In this document: piece after piece, positions 24,738 to 36,543 of the stretch
Layout of the letters: each line of letters starts with the position of its first letter
Numbering within the stretch: the first letter of the stretch is position 1
DNA from: Solanum dulcamara
Taxonomy: Eukaryota; Streptophyta; Magnoliopsida; Solanales; Solanaceae
Length of the DNA stretch: 64,000 nucleotides
Reading direction: 5' to 3'
Assembly: GCF_947179165.1 (NCBI RefSeq)
Contig: NC_077238.1
Location: 44,777,793-44,841,792 of the forward strand
The notes under the pieces: generated by a model
What the model saw: the letters and a program-made list of their open reading frames with translations, nothing else
Told to the model about the DNA's origin: nothing
Databases searched by the model: none
Made by a program: the position numbers and the translations under genes

Positions 24738-26817
24738 GTCATGGGCCTAGTCATAATAATCAAAATCCCGAAGGGCCCCAACTAAGCTTCTTCTTAGTAT
24801 CATAAATATACATAAGGTAAAGTAAAAGTTGAACACATCACAAGAGAGTCTAAACCATGAATAGTAAACAAAGAAAGTCGCATGACAACATAGGCTCCAA
24901 ACATTTATCTAACTAGATATCTCTACTCATGAACACGAGTGGGTGCTAAGACATGTCTATAACTCACTCTCAATATAAAAACATAACAACAATCTTTGGA
25001 AAATAAGAATGGACAACTCATAACTTGTCCTCGAAAGATAAGGACTCACCAAGACTTTACCGGAATAAGAAAGCTCACTAGCCACGTGGGTGGATATGAT
25101 TCTCAACCTCAACCCCTAAATTATGAGATAATGTAGGCAACAATATGCGTTAGTATATTTGAATGTACTATATATATGGGCATGAAATGCAACATAAATC
25201 ATAAGATAAAATGATCAATATTATATATGATAAAAGGATAAGTAAAGTCATGAGAAATACCATAATGATCAAGCATTTAAATGACATAGTTGAAGATTAT
25301 AAAATAACATAATATTCATATACATAAGTGGGATAGGAACTATTGATGATAATAAGATCATGCAAGCTATAACATGGAATCCTAATGTTACCCCTACACT
25401 AGAAGAAAGGGGAATCTACTTGCCAATGTAAACTCTACCCCGCTAGGTGGGTCATGTACATACGCTATATGTGGATCCAATAGCTAAGACATAAGTCAAA
25501 ATATGGTGGAATGTAGTTTATGGGACATGATCCTGCTAATAATGTTGTTGTTAGGGACCCCTCTTGAAGTCCACTCAACGCTAAGTCAAATTTTACGGAA
25601 TACATACATAGCATAGTAATCATAGTTAACGTATCATAGACAAGATCATAGGTTTGAAATTCATATAGTATCTCATTTCATAACATTAGTGCAATGTGAG
25701 TATTGTCCTTCCACATTATAATTCATACATACATAATTCATATTATTACGCCTTAAATCACCACATAGAGCCCTAAGTCACCTTTTACAATAATTTGCAT
25801 GACAATCATAATTAGAAACATGCTCATAATTTATGATCATAATTAATATTTGAATTTAGAGTGAAAACTCATGTACATAATTAATTTGATTGAAAATCAT
25901 AAGAATACCTTGAATCCTAGGATCTCAAGATCAAAATTCATAGAATTCATTATAGAAAATAGCTTCATATATGAGTTTTCCTAATTAAACATAAAATCAT
26001 GTGATTTACACAAAACATGCTCATAATGATCAAAATAATGATTAAACATGGAATTGAATCTGCCCACCACAATTCATCAAAATTGAAGTTCATAAGTAAT
26101 GAGATTTCATGAGATTTTTGAAATAAACCTTGGAATCCATGAGTGGAAGGGACTAATGAATCAATCCTCACATACCTCGATAGAAATTGAACTTGAATTT
26201 GAGAAAGGATACTTGATCTTGAAGAAACCCTAATGGAAGCTTGATGAACTCTTGAGGAACCTTAGGAGAAAAGTATAGAATTTATTTTTGGAATTAACGA
26301 GGGAATAAAAGAGCTTTTAGAAGTATTAAGAATATAATTTGTAATGAATCTAGCTCTGAAAATGTCCACATACATTATTAGGATATAAGGAAAATACCAA
26401 ACTACCTCTCATTAAAATCTAAGTTGGGGAACCTTTCGACTTGAGTCTATGGGTCGTAGACATGATGATGGGTCGGTGTTATGATTCGTCCTGCAGGCCT
26501 TGAGAAAGGCCTAAAAATTGAGCCTCAGTACTTTCACTATGAGTTATGTTCATGGCTCGTCGTCCTTTCTACAGGTCATCAAAATGGGAAGTCTCTGAAG
26601 TTTTTCGATGACATATTTTGATGGGTCGTCTTCACCTCTACGATTTATCCTATAGAGTCGTAGAGTGGATTTTGAGGGTCAATGGGTTTCAGGCTTTGAG
26701 GCATACTTTATAACTCATTTCCATGGGTCGTTGTTTTCTCTATGAGTCATCCTAAGGTCAGACAACTTTTCTTGAAATTTTCCTTTCATTTGCCTTTTCA
26801 TCTTACGGAGTCTTACA
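24738..26817 (-). repeat. A element 5' LTR
   Basis: On the minus strand it starts TGTAAGACTCCGTAAGATG at 26817. Near-palindromes around ACGACTCGTAG lie at 26440-26750. Its 3' end at about 24738 is damaged, and the primer site expected just beyond it is missing by comparison with D1 (49412-49430). Length about 2080. Confidence 0.87.
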
Positions 26818-26822
26818 ATTCT
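26818..26822 (+). repeat. Target-site duplication of the A element, right copy (ATTCT)
   Basis: It matches 18532-18536 exactly and marks where the interrupted C polyprotein resumes. Confidence 0.93.
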
Positions 26823-27033
26823 CATGTGAATCATTGGGACTCGGTTACTTTATATCAGGACGTGTCCTTTAAGAAGAAGCATGTTGCTATCTTGCATAGG
26901 CATACTAAATATTTTAGATCAAAGCATATTGATTCAGTTAAGGTGCAGTGCAAGCACCAGCCTATTGAGGAAGCTACATGGGAGGTGGAATCTGACGTGC
27001 ATTGTAGATATCCTCAGTTTTTCACCCCATAGG
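26823..27033 (+). pseudogene. C element chromodomain and polyprotein end
   Basis: After the A element the C frame continues SHVNHWDSVTLYQDVSF, then HVAILHRHTKYFRSKHIDSV, KVQCKHQPIEEATWEVESDV and CRYPQFFTP before a stop. This is the conserved C-terminal chromodomain of Tekay/Del elements (consensus 'VKVQWRN.PVEEATWE.E.DM..RYPHLF'), here with C for the conserved tryptophan of VQW. A single open frame across this piece shows that the C reading frame was well kept here even though the A insertion split it. Confidence 0.88.
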
Positions 27034-27087
27034 GTACTTTACTTTACTTTTCATTCAAGGTCGAATGAGTGTTTTAGTGGTAGATAG

Positions 27088-29671
27088 TGTAATGTTCCTT
27101 CTTGACAAATTACTTTTTCATGTGAAAAGACTATTTTTCCCATCTCTTTAGCATTTTTATGCTTTGTTTATGTTGTAGGGATGGTTGGTACAGTTTCGGA
27201 TGCGATCTGGTGAGATTTTGGTGAATTTTAGTCTTGACGTGAAATTTTAATGAGATGGTTGACTCTAGTCAACATAATGAGATATGAGTGTTCCATTATA
27301 TTTGGAATATTGAATTTGGTCTAGTCAGGGGTTTGTTAGAACTCTGAGACCTTAGAATATGTTTGAAAATTTAGGCTAAAAGTTGAGTGTTGGTCCTAAA
27401 AGGGGTCCGAGAGGGTATTTTTTGTTACAAAAATTTATTTTAAAAAACATTCGATCATTTCATTGAGTCCAGAATATCAAATTTAGTGGGGTAGCATATC
27501 CAATTTATTTTTATCGGATCCCTAATAATTTTTGAGGGTCCAACCAGAGATTTTTTTTAGCGTTGGCATTTCTACAGATTTTGGTTTCTGGTGCAGGCTG
27601 CTTTACCCATCACGATCTTGATGAAGTCCACATGATTGCAATAGGTTCCTCTTTTTGTTCTGTGTGATCACGACACTTCTCACACGATCATGGTGAGTTC
27701 TTTCTGTGTTCTACACATTCATGTCGATCTCCACACGTTTGTGATGTGTGTTCCTCCTGTGCTTTGCAATCGCGAGAGTTAGTGGCTCATGATCTCAATG
27801 CACAGATCATGTATGAACAGTGCCCAAGTCGGGAATTCTTTTCATTTTCTCTTTTACACCATTGTTAATGACTTGAAGCTTGGGTAGGGCAATTTTTGAA
27901 AGATTATTTCGAAGAAATTTATTGGGGTAAGTTCATTTATCATTCCTAAACCATTTTCTAATGATTTCATCTTCCAAAACATTTCAAAAATCAAGATTTC
28001 AATGTGGGTTTTGGAATTTTTCTCCTAAGTTGTAAAATAGTAGTTTTATGATTTTGAATCCGTTTCATGCTCTATTTTAATGGTATTTTAAAGCATGAAC
28101 TCATCTCAATGTGTAGAATGTGAATTGTAAATAAAATTTTAGTTTTCCCTTTTTGTTTATGAAGTGGTTTTTGGATGATTTTGACCCCAGTACTGAAACC
28201 TTGCAATATGGGTATTGTTGAATTCCTTTTGATGAACTATTTCCATTATTTATAGTTGAGGATCATTTTAGAGTCGGTGGTTGAGATTAAAGCTCCGATT
28301 AGAGTGTTCTAGTGAAGTTTTGGCCTTTGAGGTATGTTTGGCTATCCTTCTTTGAGACTGATATTGGGTAATTGATTGTTCTTATGTTATAGGTTGTGGG
28401 ATAGGATCATAATATGAATTGGGATTATTTTTTTATATTTTGATACATGTGTGGGGTCTTGATTATATTGTATTACCCACGTGGAGGCTTATTTATATGG
28501 TTTAGCCCATGTAGGGGCCTTATTTGTTATTCTATTTGTTTATGAGCATGTGATTCATGGTTTGCCTATGACAAAGGATTGTAACACTATTTGAATTATC
28601 ATACCTGTGTGAGGGGTTGATTTGGGGTTTTGATCCCACTTGAGTATATGAAATGTTTTCCAAATAGATGCACACCTAATTCCATGTATTCCTTCCCACT
28701 ACTATCTATTTAAGGGTGTATATCATGTTTAGGTTGAGTTTTGAAAACTTTGAATCATTTTGTACATGTTGAGTTGATTGTTGCCTCCATGTTATGTATT
28801 GTAATTTATTCATCCTCATTCATCATACCATGGATCATGGGAAGTTGAGAAATATGGAAATTCTTTTTTAGAAAGAAAATAAGACATATTTTTATATCCT
28901 TGACCATGAGATAGTGTCAAGTTGATGAGATATTGAGATTGTGATTTGGTATATGGACTGCGAGCCCCCATGGGTCCTTTTCTAGAAGACTTAGCTCGAC
29001 AAGTTGTATACGATAGATTGTGTGACAACCTTGATTCCACCGTACTACCATATCATTGCATCATTTTATTGTATTGCATTGCTCATTCAGTTATTTGACT
29101 TGTTTTATAATTTATGATACTATTGACCTTATGTGTTTACTTTACTCACATCGTTTCTTATAAATTGGCAGCATCGATGCCGGAGAATGACTTTTTTGTA
29201 TGCAGATATAAGCGTTCCTTAATTTATTTAATAAGTATTATTGATTACTTATACTTAGTTGGTCCACCCTAAGAGTATATATGGATTGTACTCATCCCAA
29301 CTCTTGTGTTACTTTTGATGCAAATCCTAGTTAGGGTACCACACGTGATGGTTGATCACCTCTAGCGGATAGGTTTATATCAGATTAGTGGTGAGATCCT
29401 ATGTTTCGGATTGCCATTAGGTCTTTCTCTTATTTCAGTCTTTATTATTGTATGAAGAATTGTGATGTATTTCAGATTCAACAGTTGTATTAAATGCTCT
29501 TTATAATTATGACACAAAGTTTTTGGAGAATTCTTCATTGTACTTCTTTTCCTTATAGTTGTGTCCTGACTTCCCCTTCAAGAGTCTTGTATGTTATTAA
29601 ATAATCGGCTTACACAATAGGTTGGATTTTGAGACATGTGCCATCACGACCTCGGTTTTTGAGTTGTGACA
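27088..29671 (+). repeat. C element 3' LTR
   Basis: It starts TGTAATGTTCC and ends GTTGTGACA, 2584 bp. It is colinear with the split 5' LTR, including the near-palindrome cluster at about 27605-27810 and the block GATTGTACTCATC at 29284. Upstream, 27056-27087 is only weakly purine-rich, so the polypurine tract is decayed. Confidence 0.87.
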
Positions 29672-30918
29672 TCAAATCAACCTATGAGCCGTACCATCAA
29701 AGTATGAGCTATACGGAACCATTCGTGGTAAACTTAAGAGACTATGCAATATTTCTCGTAGAAATACCCAGTGAATGTATGAGCTATACTCTCAACGTAC
29801 ATGTCTGACTACAATCCATAAGAAGAAGCTTCAGATAAGGCACAATCAAACCACGACTCGTACTATGAGTCATACCTACTGAATATGAGTAGTAGGATGA
29901 ATCGTATGAATTGAAAATGAATGTTGACTGATGAAGACCAGGAGCTGACCGACTGTTGAACATGACTCATACTAACTCATCATTTGTTGTACATTGCCGA
30001 CAAGCTTGGTTTCTAGTTCTTATAGGATAAAATTTGTGTTGTCTGTAAATACTTTTTCTAGGATTTTTCTTCATTTTACACACTTTATTTTGAGAACTTA
30101 GTTTTGGATATTACTTGTAAGCTAAATTTGGTTGATTTTTTGAGAAATATGATACATTAATTCTTGGTTATTAATATTGTTGTGAGAATTCAAGGTGCTA
30201 GATTTCGATTATTCATCTTGTAAGTTTATAGTTATATTTTTAAGCATAAATTGTAATTGGATTTTTGAAAATATTCCACAACTAATATTGTGGGAATCAT
30301 GATGAAGTAATGAAGTAAGTTAACATAAAAATTGAATGATTTTCATGTATGAATTATTGTTCTCTTTGGAATGACTGCTTTGTAACGGTTGAAAATGTTA
30401 TAACTTGTCTTAATTCTTAATTTGCTTAATAAAAGTGATATAAAATATGAAAAAGAGATTAAAAATGCAGATTTGAGGCTACCAGCCCATAACTAATAAC
30501 TTAAGTCATAAAGGTAAAGTAAATCTGAAATAGAGGTAAGAGTTAGAATTCAAACACTCAAAGACCAAGAGGTATTTAGAGTGATATTCATCTAGTTGAC
30601 CAATATTTAGGTGTACCAAACTTATCATTTTGCATGCTAAGCACCAGAATAGATCACTAATATAGTACACTTGCTGACTTATGAAATTATGGGGAACACA
30701 GTCCTAGTCCATTCTCATAATTAATTTAGACGAAAATTTGATAAATTGTCACTTATTATTACAAACCCCCTTTTATAAATAATTGACTTAAAAAATAAAT
30801 AACTACATTGACCTTATTTCTAGCCATATTTCTCATGGAATCGACGCCAACCTGGTTGAGTTCTATATTTGATCAGCAACTTTATACTTCATTACGAGGT
30901 ATAATTTGATTTATCAAA
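29672..30918 (+). repeat. Probable Athila 5' LTR or leader
   Basis: The last 100 bases match the known end of Athila/Tat leaders: a GGAATCGACGCCAACC block, GGTTGAGTTCTATATTTGAT, CATTACGAGGTATAATTTGA, then the primer site. Near-palindromes such as CGACTCGTACTATGAGTCAT lie at about 29853-29910. The left limit is not defined; the first bases may be cut by the C element. Confidence 0.55.
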
Positions 30919-30941
30919 TTTTGGTTCCAGTGTTGGAGAAT
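30919..30941 (+). promoter_or_regulatory. Degenerate primer binding site of the Athila-type element
   Basis: TTTTGGTTCCAGTGTTGGAG corresponds base by base to the standard Athila/Tat site TTTTGGCGCCGTTGCCGGGG with several substitutions, mostly C-to-T or G-to-A-like decay. It differs from the Met-tRNA sites of the other elements here. Confidence 0.65.
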
Positions 30942-31035
30942 ACAATTTAAGAATATGTTCCATTGTGATTAGTTGATTCTTAGTCCTTATTTCCTGATTT
31001 ACTTTTTTTGTTATTGTTTTTGTGAAATATCAGGG

Positions 31036-31968
31036 TAGTTTATGCCTAGTGCCCAAAGTAGAGGCAATCCCTTGATTTCCATTGACCACGTGATCTTGAA
31101 CGATTATTAAGAAGGTTGAGTGCTCTGTGGAAATGAGAACAACAACTTGAGGCTACCCATCAAGTCAAAGATGTAAGGTTGGTAGAAAAGGCTAAACTGG
31201 TTGATGAGAAAACTACTGCTAATGTTGCTCAAAGGCATCACAACCCAAGGCACAAGGTCCATAATCCAAGATCGTTACAGTTTGATAATCAGAAAGAAGA
31301 AGATGATATTGATTTGATGGAGTCGGTGCCACGGGTGCCATAGTCCCACCTCCATTTGCTTCTAATACTAGTTTGACATCACTATCACCATGATCCAACT
31401 GCTAAACATGAAGGGTCTATTTGGATGAGCTTCTGAAGATGATCCAAACCTCCACTTGATCAACATTCTGGTGATCTGCAAAGCCTACAATTTTCGGGGA
31501 GTCAGTCAAAGCTATTAGGCTAAGGTTGTTTCCTTTCTCACTGATCTGTGAAGCAACATTTCTTGAAATTCTAGATGACCCCATTACAAATTGAGGAGAG
31601 CTACAATATACTATTCTTGAGAGATTTTTCCCATTGTTTAGGATGTTATTGTTGCATTATGAGATAAATAATTTTAGGCAGCATAGGGGAGAAGCATTGC
31701 ATAAACCCTGGCTGAGATTCAACAAGAAACTTAAACAATGCCTGAAATAAGCAAGCATATGACAACTTGTTAGAAATATTTTATAGGTTCTTGAACAATA
31801 CTACTAAGGAAATTTCAAATACTATTGCTGGAGGTTCCCTGATTTCACATATGTTTGTTGATGATGTTGTGAGGCTGGATCAAGTTACAAAGATGAAAAG
31901 AGCATGGCACACAAGGAAATTTTATGTGTTCGTTGCAACTAATTCTAAGGAAATATCAGCTATGTAAC
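31036..31968 (+). pseudogene. Athila-type gag, broken
   Basis: The clear part is 31767-31968: LLEIFYRFLNNTTKEISNTI, AGGSLISHMFVDDVVRLDQV, matching the Athila Gag block 'F Y . G L . . . T R . . V D . A A G G . L M'. Upstream pieces (LFPFSL-like and ESLYEAWERF-like blocks at about 31530-31720) exist only in shifted frames with stops. Gag would assemble the particle. Confidence 0.65.
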
Positions 31969-32027
31969 ACCAGAGAGATGAAGAAATGACCACGACATGT
32001 CTCATCTAAATATTTGTATTAAAAAGG

Positions 32028-32960
32028 ATGCCCTTTGGGTTATGTAATGCGTTGAGAACTTTCCATAGATGCATAATGTCTATATTATCTCATATGGTGG
32101 ACAACAATATTGAGGTATTTATGGATGATTTCCCTATAGTTGGTGACTCATTTGAGGATTGCTTAGCTTATTTGGGTAGTGTGCTAAAAACATATGAGAA
32201 AATGAACCTAGTTTTGAATTAGGAGATATGTCACTTCATGGTGAAAGAAGGTATAGTGTTGGTCCATAAGATCTCCGAGAAAGGTATAGAGGTTGTTAAA
32301 CGGAAGATTAATGTGATTGAAAAAATGCTTCCTCCAATTTCTATGAAGGGTATTCATACTTTTCTGGGGTATGCTGGGTTCTACGACTGGCTCGTCAAGG
32401 AATTCTTTAAGGTTGCACACCCATTATGAAAATTTCTTGAGAATGGGGTAAAATTTATGTTTGATAAGGCATGACTGAGGGCATTTGAATATCTTAAGAA
32501 AAGGTTGACTTCAGCTCTAATTATAATTGTCCCTGATTGATCCCTACCCTTTGAAGTTATATGTGATGCTAGTGGAATGGCACTACGAGTAGTCCTAGGC
32601 GAAAGGAGTAAGAAGATTCTACATTCAATCTATCATGCTAGAAAAGTATTTAATTTGGTGTAGAAGAATTATATTGTGAGAGAGCAAGAGTTGCTTGTTG
32701 TGGTATTCGTCTTTGAAAAGTTTCGAGTATATTTGTTAGGCACAAAATTTATTATGTATACTAACCATGCATATATTAGGTACCTTATGGAAAATAAAGA
32801 TGCAAAGTCATAGCTAATTAGATGAGTATTGTTGTTGCAAGAATTTGATTTTGAGGTAAAGGACCTGAAGGGTATGGTATACCAAGTGGCGGACCACTTT
32901 TCAAGACTAAAAGTGGAAGCGATGATGAAAGATCAGAAAGATATCAATAATGCTTTTCAT
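32028..32960 (+). pseudogene. Athila-type RT (C-terminal half) and RNase H
   Basis: It starts MPFGLCNALRTFHRCIMSIL, then NNIEVFMDDFPIVGDSFEDC with the active-site FMDD intact, YEKMNLVLN-stop-EICHFMVKEGIVL, SEKGIEVVKRKINVIEKMLP and HTFLGYAGFYDWLVKEFFKV. RNase H: VICDASGMALRVVLGERSKK, VREQELLVVVFVFEKFR and FEVKDLKG, ending VADHFSRLK. The fingers half of RT is missing, so gag is followed almost directly by the palm domain. Only a few stops interrupt it. Confidence 0.85.
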
Positions 32961-33179
32961 GATGAATAAGCATTAGATGCATCTCAGGACTTGATTTAGT
33001 GGTTTGTTGATTTTGCAAAGTTTTTGGTCACTAATGTGATTCATGAAGATATGAGCTTTTTTTAGAAAAGGAAGTTTCTATATGATAAAGGGAAGCTCGG
33101 TGTACTAAAGCTCCTACTATGCGCAAGGTTAGGAGAAGGGTCCAATCACAAGGGTCTATTTTACGCAGCCTTACCTTGC

Positions 33180-34240
33180 ATTTCTGCTAGAGGCTGAAGT
33201 TTCTATATGATATTTATAAATTTTTTTGGGATGAGCCATACTTTTCTCACATATGCATCAATGGTAGTATTAGAGGGTGTATGCCAAAGGTCACGATGAT
33301 GAGTGTATAGGAAGCATGTCACTATTCCTTAGTTGGAGGTCAACATAGTGTTATTCGGATAGTGCACAAGATCTTGAAGTGTGAATATTATTGTCACACC
33401 ATTTATTAGGATGCTCATGATTATGTGATGGCGTCTTATCAATGTGATAGAAAGGGTGGTATATCTAGGAATCATGAGCTGCCATTTACCCATATTCTTG
33501 AAGTGGAGCCTTTCCATATATAGAGTATAGATTTTATGAGACCCTTTATGAGTTCACATGAGATGAAGTACATAATTATGGATGTAGAGTACGTTTTTAA
33601 ATGGGTGTAGTCCGTAGAGCTTCCTAATAATTAGACAAAGAGTGTTACAACATTCTTGTGGAAAAATATATTCTTCGGGTTTGGTACTCTAGGTGCTATA
33701 TCAATGATGGAGGCTCTGACTTCTGCAATTGCATGTTCAATGCCTTACTTGAGAATATGTGGGAAAACACAAGGTGGCAATACTTTATCATCCTCAAATG
33801 AGTGGGAAAGTTGAGGTCTTAAAAGGAGATTAAAACCATCCTCTCTCTAAGATAGTTAATATAAATAGGATAGATTACTTTAGGAGATTTGATGATGCTC
33901 TATAGGCTTACCAAACTGCCTATAACACACATATAGGCATGTCAACTTATAATATTGTGTATGGTAAATCATGTCACTTATCGGTGGAGATAGCACAAAG
34001 CCTTCTGGGCACTCAAAAAGTTGAATCCAACTTAGAGTGATGCCTCTGACTTGAGGCTTGAGCAACTAAATTAGTTGGATGAGTTTTTTCTTCCGGCCAA
34101 TGAAAGTGAAACACTTTACAAAGAAATAATGAAGAGGTATCATGGTTGAAATATTGAGAAGAAAGAGTTCAGCTAAGACAAATTGTTCCTTCTATTTAAT
34201 ACTTCTACTCAACTCAAGTCTTCGCTTTCTTCCTGAAAGT
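33180..34240 (+). pseudogene. Athila-type integrase
   Basis: Pieces in order: YHCHTIY-like zinc-finger end with ASYQCDRKGGISRNHELP (33425-33480), SIDFMRPFMSSHEMKYIIMD (33525-33585; first catalytic aspartate kept), KSVTTFLWKNIFFGFGT, then the second motif, normally ISDGGSHF, read in shifted frame. The end shows LAYQTAYNTHIGMSTYNIVY-like coding (about 33900-33965) and GKSCHLSVEIAQS. Many stops. It ends with a KREF-type block at about 34155 before B2. Confidence 0.75.
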
Positions 34241-34250
34241 TTGAAGAAAT

Positions 34251-36543
34251 ATCTCATACAATTCTAACTTAGATCAAACCCGAAGAGCCATAAGAAAGTG
34301 AGAAAAGTAACTTGTCCAGTGGACCACGAGTACCACCTACAACCCGTAGAAAGTTCTACGAGTTGTAGGGATGACTCATAGGTCCCCCAAGGACTGATCA
34401 AAACTTATAAGAGTTAAGACCCTTCGAAGAGTGACTTCTACAGACTATAAAAGTTTCTACGGACCATAGCATATGAATGTACAAGAGGTTCCCAAGGCAC
34501 AGCCAAGATCCATCCCACGATCTTATTTCTACGATCTATCTAATTTTCTATGACTAATTGGTCTAGCTCATAGGTCTAGTGACACATTCCAGTTGCTACT
34601 AGAATGTTCACCAAGGTCTACGACAAAGGTATATGATCCATAACAAGTCCTATGAACCATAGAAGGGTTCTAGACCCAAAGCTCCAATCCCTTAGTGAGA
34701 TCCTACAAGTGGTCTTTACGACCCGTCTTAGAGTCTACGACCCATAGAAAGGATTTGTAGTCCCAAGATGTCACATCCCACAAAATCTAAATTTTGGACA
34801 TCAGTTCCTATGAGGGTCTTCTACATCCTGTAGGAAGTTCTATGGACTGTATTAAGTCCCATGGATGACCAAGTTCAGTATTTAATAAGGGGTAGTTTGA
34901 TCTTTTCTCATCTTTCCCAAGCAAAACCCTAACGTTTTGGGACTAATTTATGTCCCTTAATAGTATCCTACATGCTTTTTCCCTCATTAACACTTAAAAT
35001 ATTTTGAGAGGAAGAATTAAAAAGGAGAAAAGGTAGGGTTCAAGCATTTCAACCAAGTTATTCGAGTTTTGCTTACATTATTGATCTTCTAGGTATGAAA
35101 GGTATTATTAGAATTATACTGAGTTGGTCCACATATCCTACATCTTAATTTTTAATTAAAGAGTTTGAGCTTGAGTTTCAATCTCATTATATTGAGTTTC
35201 TAAGTTAGATATGTAATCTTTCATTGAGTTCCCTGTATATTTATTAATTTTAAGAGTATCTGTATGAGTTCAAGTTCTTGAATTTGTTTTTCATTCCTGA
35301 ATTCATATGAACCCTAGTTGAGTATCTACATCGCTTACTTTTATGTATTATTCTAAGTTAAAGAATGACATATTTCATGTCTTTATTGAGAAAGGATTTT
35401 GAGCAAATATATTGAGTTTGAGAAGTCTATTATTCACTGATTTTGAGCATGAGCTTTATCGAGTCTAAATAAGCTTTGAGTAATTACTCAATTGTACTCA
35501 ACTCTAGTATAAATAAGCTTTGAGTAATTATGCATTCGTTTGATATTGAGTTTTGAAATCAAAAGTTATTCTTTATATCTTTACTGATTTTGAGAAGTAT
35601 ATTATTTTCAAAGAGAATGTAATGAGTTGAGTAACGCTGAGTAAAGTCCAATGAGACTAATGAGATGTTATTTTGAATATTTTCACTCACTTGAGTTCAT
35701 AATCATAATAATAATATATTTTGAGAGTATTATTGAGCACTAATTTGGGTAAGCATTTAGAAAAACTCAAACCTCATAAACTACGTAGCCAGCATAGGAT
35801 AGTATCATACTGTTGGTTTGGGCGACTCCTCACATCAGTTCCTTATACAGAATTTTATTGGATCCATGAGATAAGTTTGCATGCCTTACCCTAGCAAGGT
35901 ATTGGACAACCATGGCAATGACATCAGTTCATCATATCATCACGAGGCTTATAATAATGGTTTTCGGTTAGAGAAACTCCCCAAAGAGTAAATATTATTT
36001 TATACTCAGTTGCATTCACCAATTATATTTTGTAAAGTATTGTCTTATTCTTATATTGTATGCTTTATTGATTTGAGTTATTTCAGTATTCATTCCATTG
36101 AATTACTTGAGGATTCTTCAAGCATGTTTCATTTTAGCTATTTTCATGCCGTACATTCCATGTACTAACGCCTTTTGGTGTTGTATCATTTTATGATGTA
36201 AATACAAGTATTAGAGATCCTCAATAGTCTCATCATTGAAGAGTACCTTCCATCCAACTTTTGGTAAGACCTCCTTGCATTCAGAGGAACTCCTTCAATT
36301 TCATTACTTATTTTAGTCATTATAAATTAGTCTTTTGAGGTAGCCGTGGGCTTGTCTCAGTTCCTACTCAAAGCCAGTTAGAGTCTTCATATACTAGAAA
36401 TAGACAGGGTATTGAGTATATTTTAAGTTTCAGAGATTATGTTTTAAACCATTCCTCTATCTATATATTGAGTATTTGAGACTAAATTTGAGAAGTTACA
36501 TTATATTCCTTGCATGCCCATTATTGTTAAAGTATTCTAAAGC
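34251..36543 (+). repeat. B2: B-family LTR without an internal region, ends truncated
   Basis: From CATACAATTCTAACTTAGAT the sequence follows the B LTR through the CTACGACCCGTAG-type repeats (34320-34850), the TATA/5'UTR-like middle and the block GAGGTAGCCGTGGGCTTG (about 36337). The TGTAACACC start has decayed or is missing, and the last 150 or so bases are lost. No B gag or pol lies on either side, so it is a solo LTR or a broken end. It sits in the Athila-type element's 3' part. Confidence 0.78.
35467..35530 (+). repeat. Tandem duplication (period 44) in the B2 LTR
   Basis: AAATAAGCTTTGAGTAATTA occurs at 35467-35486 and 35511-35530, identical over 20 bases. The corresponding part of B3 has only one related copy (about 41905-41925). 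Confidence 0.82.

Larger units (their letters stand above)
18537..26817 (-). mobile_element. A element: complete minus-strand Ty3/gypsy (chromovirus-type) nested in C pol
   Basis: LTRs lie at both ends (24738-26817 is the 5' LTR, 18537-19850 the 3' LTR), with gag, protease, RT, RNase H, integrase and chromodomain in order between them on the minus strand. Total 8281 bp with a perfect ATTCT duplication. It cuts the C polyprotein just before its chromodomain. A hand comparison of about 90 bases near the left LTR end shows 6 differences, so it is old. The 3' LTR has an internal deletion and the primer site is deleted, so it could not move now without help. Confidence 0.92.
6634..29671 (+). mobile_element. 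C element: Tekay/Del-like Ty3/gypsy retrotransposon with two nested insertions
   Basis: The plus-strand parts are: 5' LTR (6634-8806 plus 14057-14456), primer site (14459-14477), a shortened gag (from 14659), protease, RT, RNase H and integrase (15300-18531), chromodomain end (26823-27033) and 3' LTR (27088-29671). B1 interrupts the 5' LTR and A interrupts the polyprotein. Without the insertions it would be about 9.5 kb. LTRs are about 2.57 and 2.58 kb. Elements of this lineage carry a C-terminal chromodomain that guides integration into heterochromatin. The 5-bp flanks (ACGAG left, TCAAA right) do not match, so either one end has recombined or the copy is too old. Confidence 0.85.
29672..34250 (+). 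mobile_element. Athila-type Ty3/gypsy element, truncated
   Basis: A likely 5' LTR (29672-30918), a degenerate primer site (30920-30941), gag (about 31036-31968) and pol from mid-RT to integrase (32028-34200) lie in order. Protease and the N-terminal half of RT are deleted. The left end abuts the C 3' LTR, and the right end is cut by B2, so no 3' LTR is seen. Lineage is judged from the RT/RNase H wording and the TGGCGCC-type primer site; the closely related Tat/Ogre branch is the alternative. Confidence 0.75.

Noticed and set aside
26881..27087. Second open frame overlapping the C chromodomain
   Set aside because: It is a shifted frame of the chromodomain coding and shows no motif of its own.
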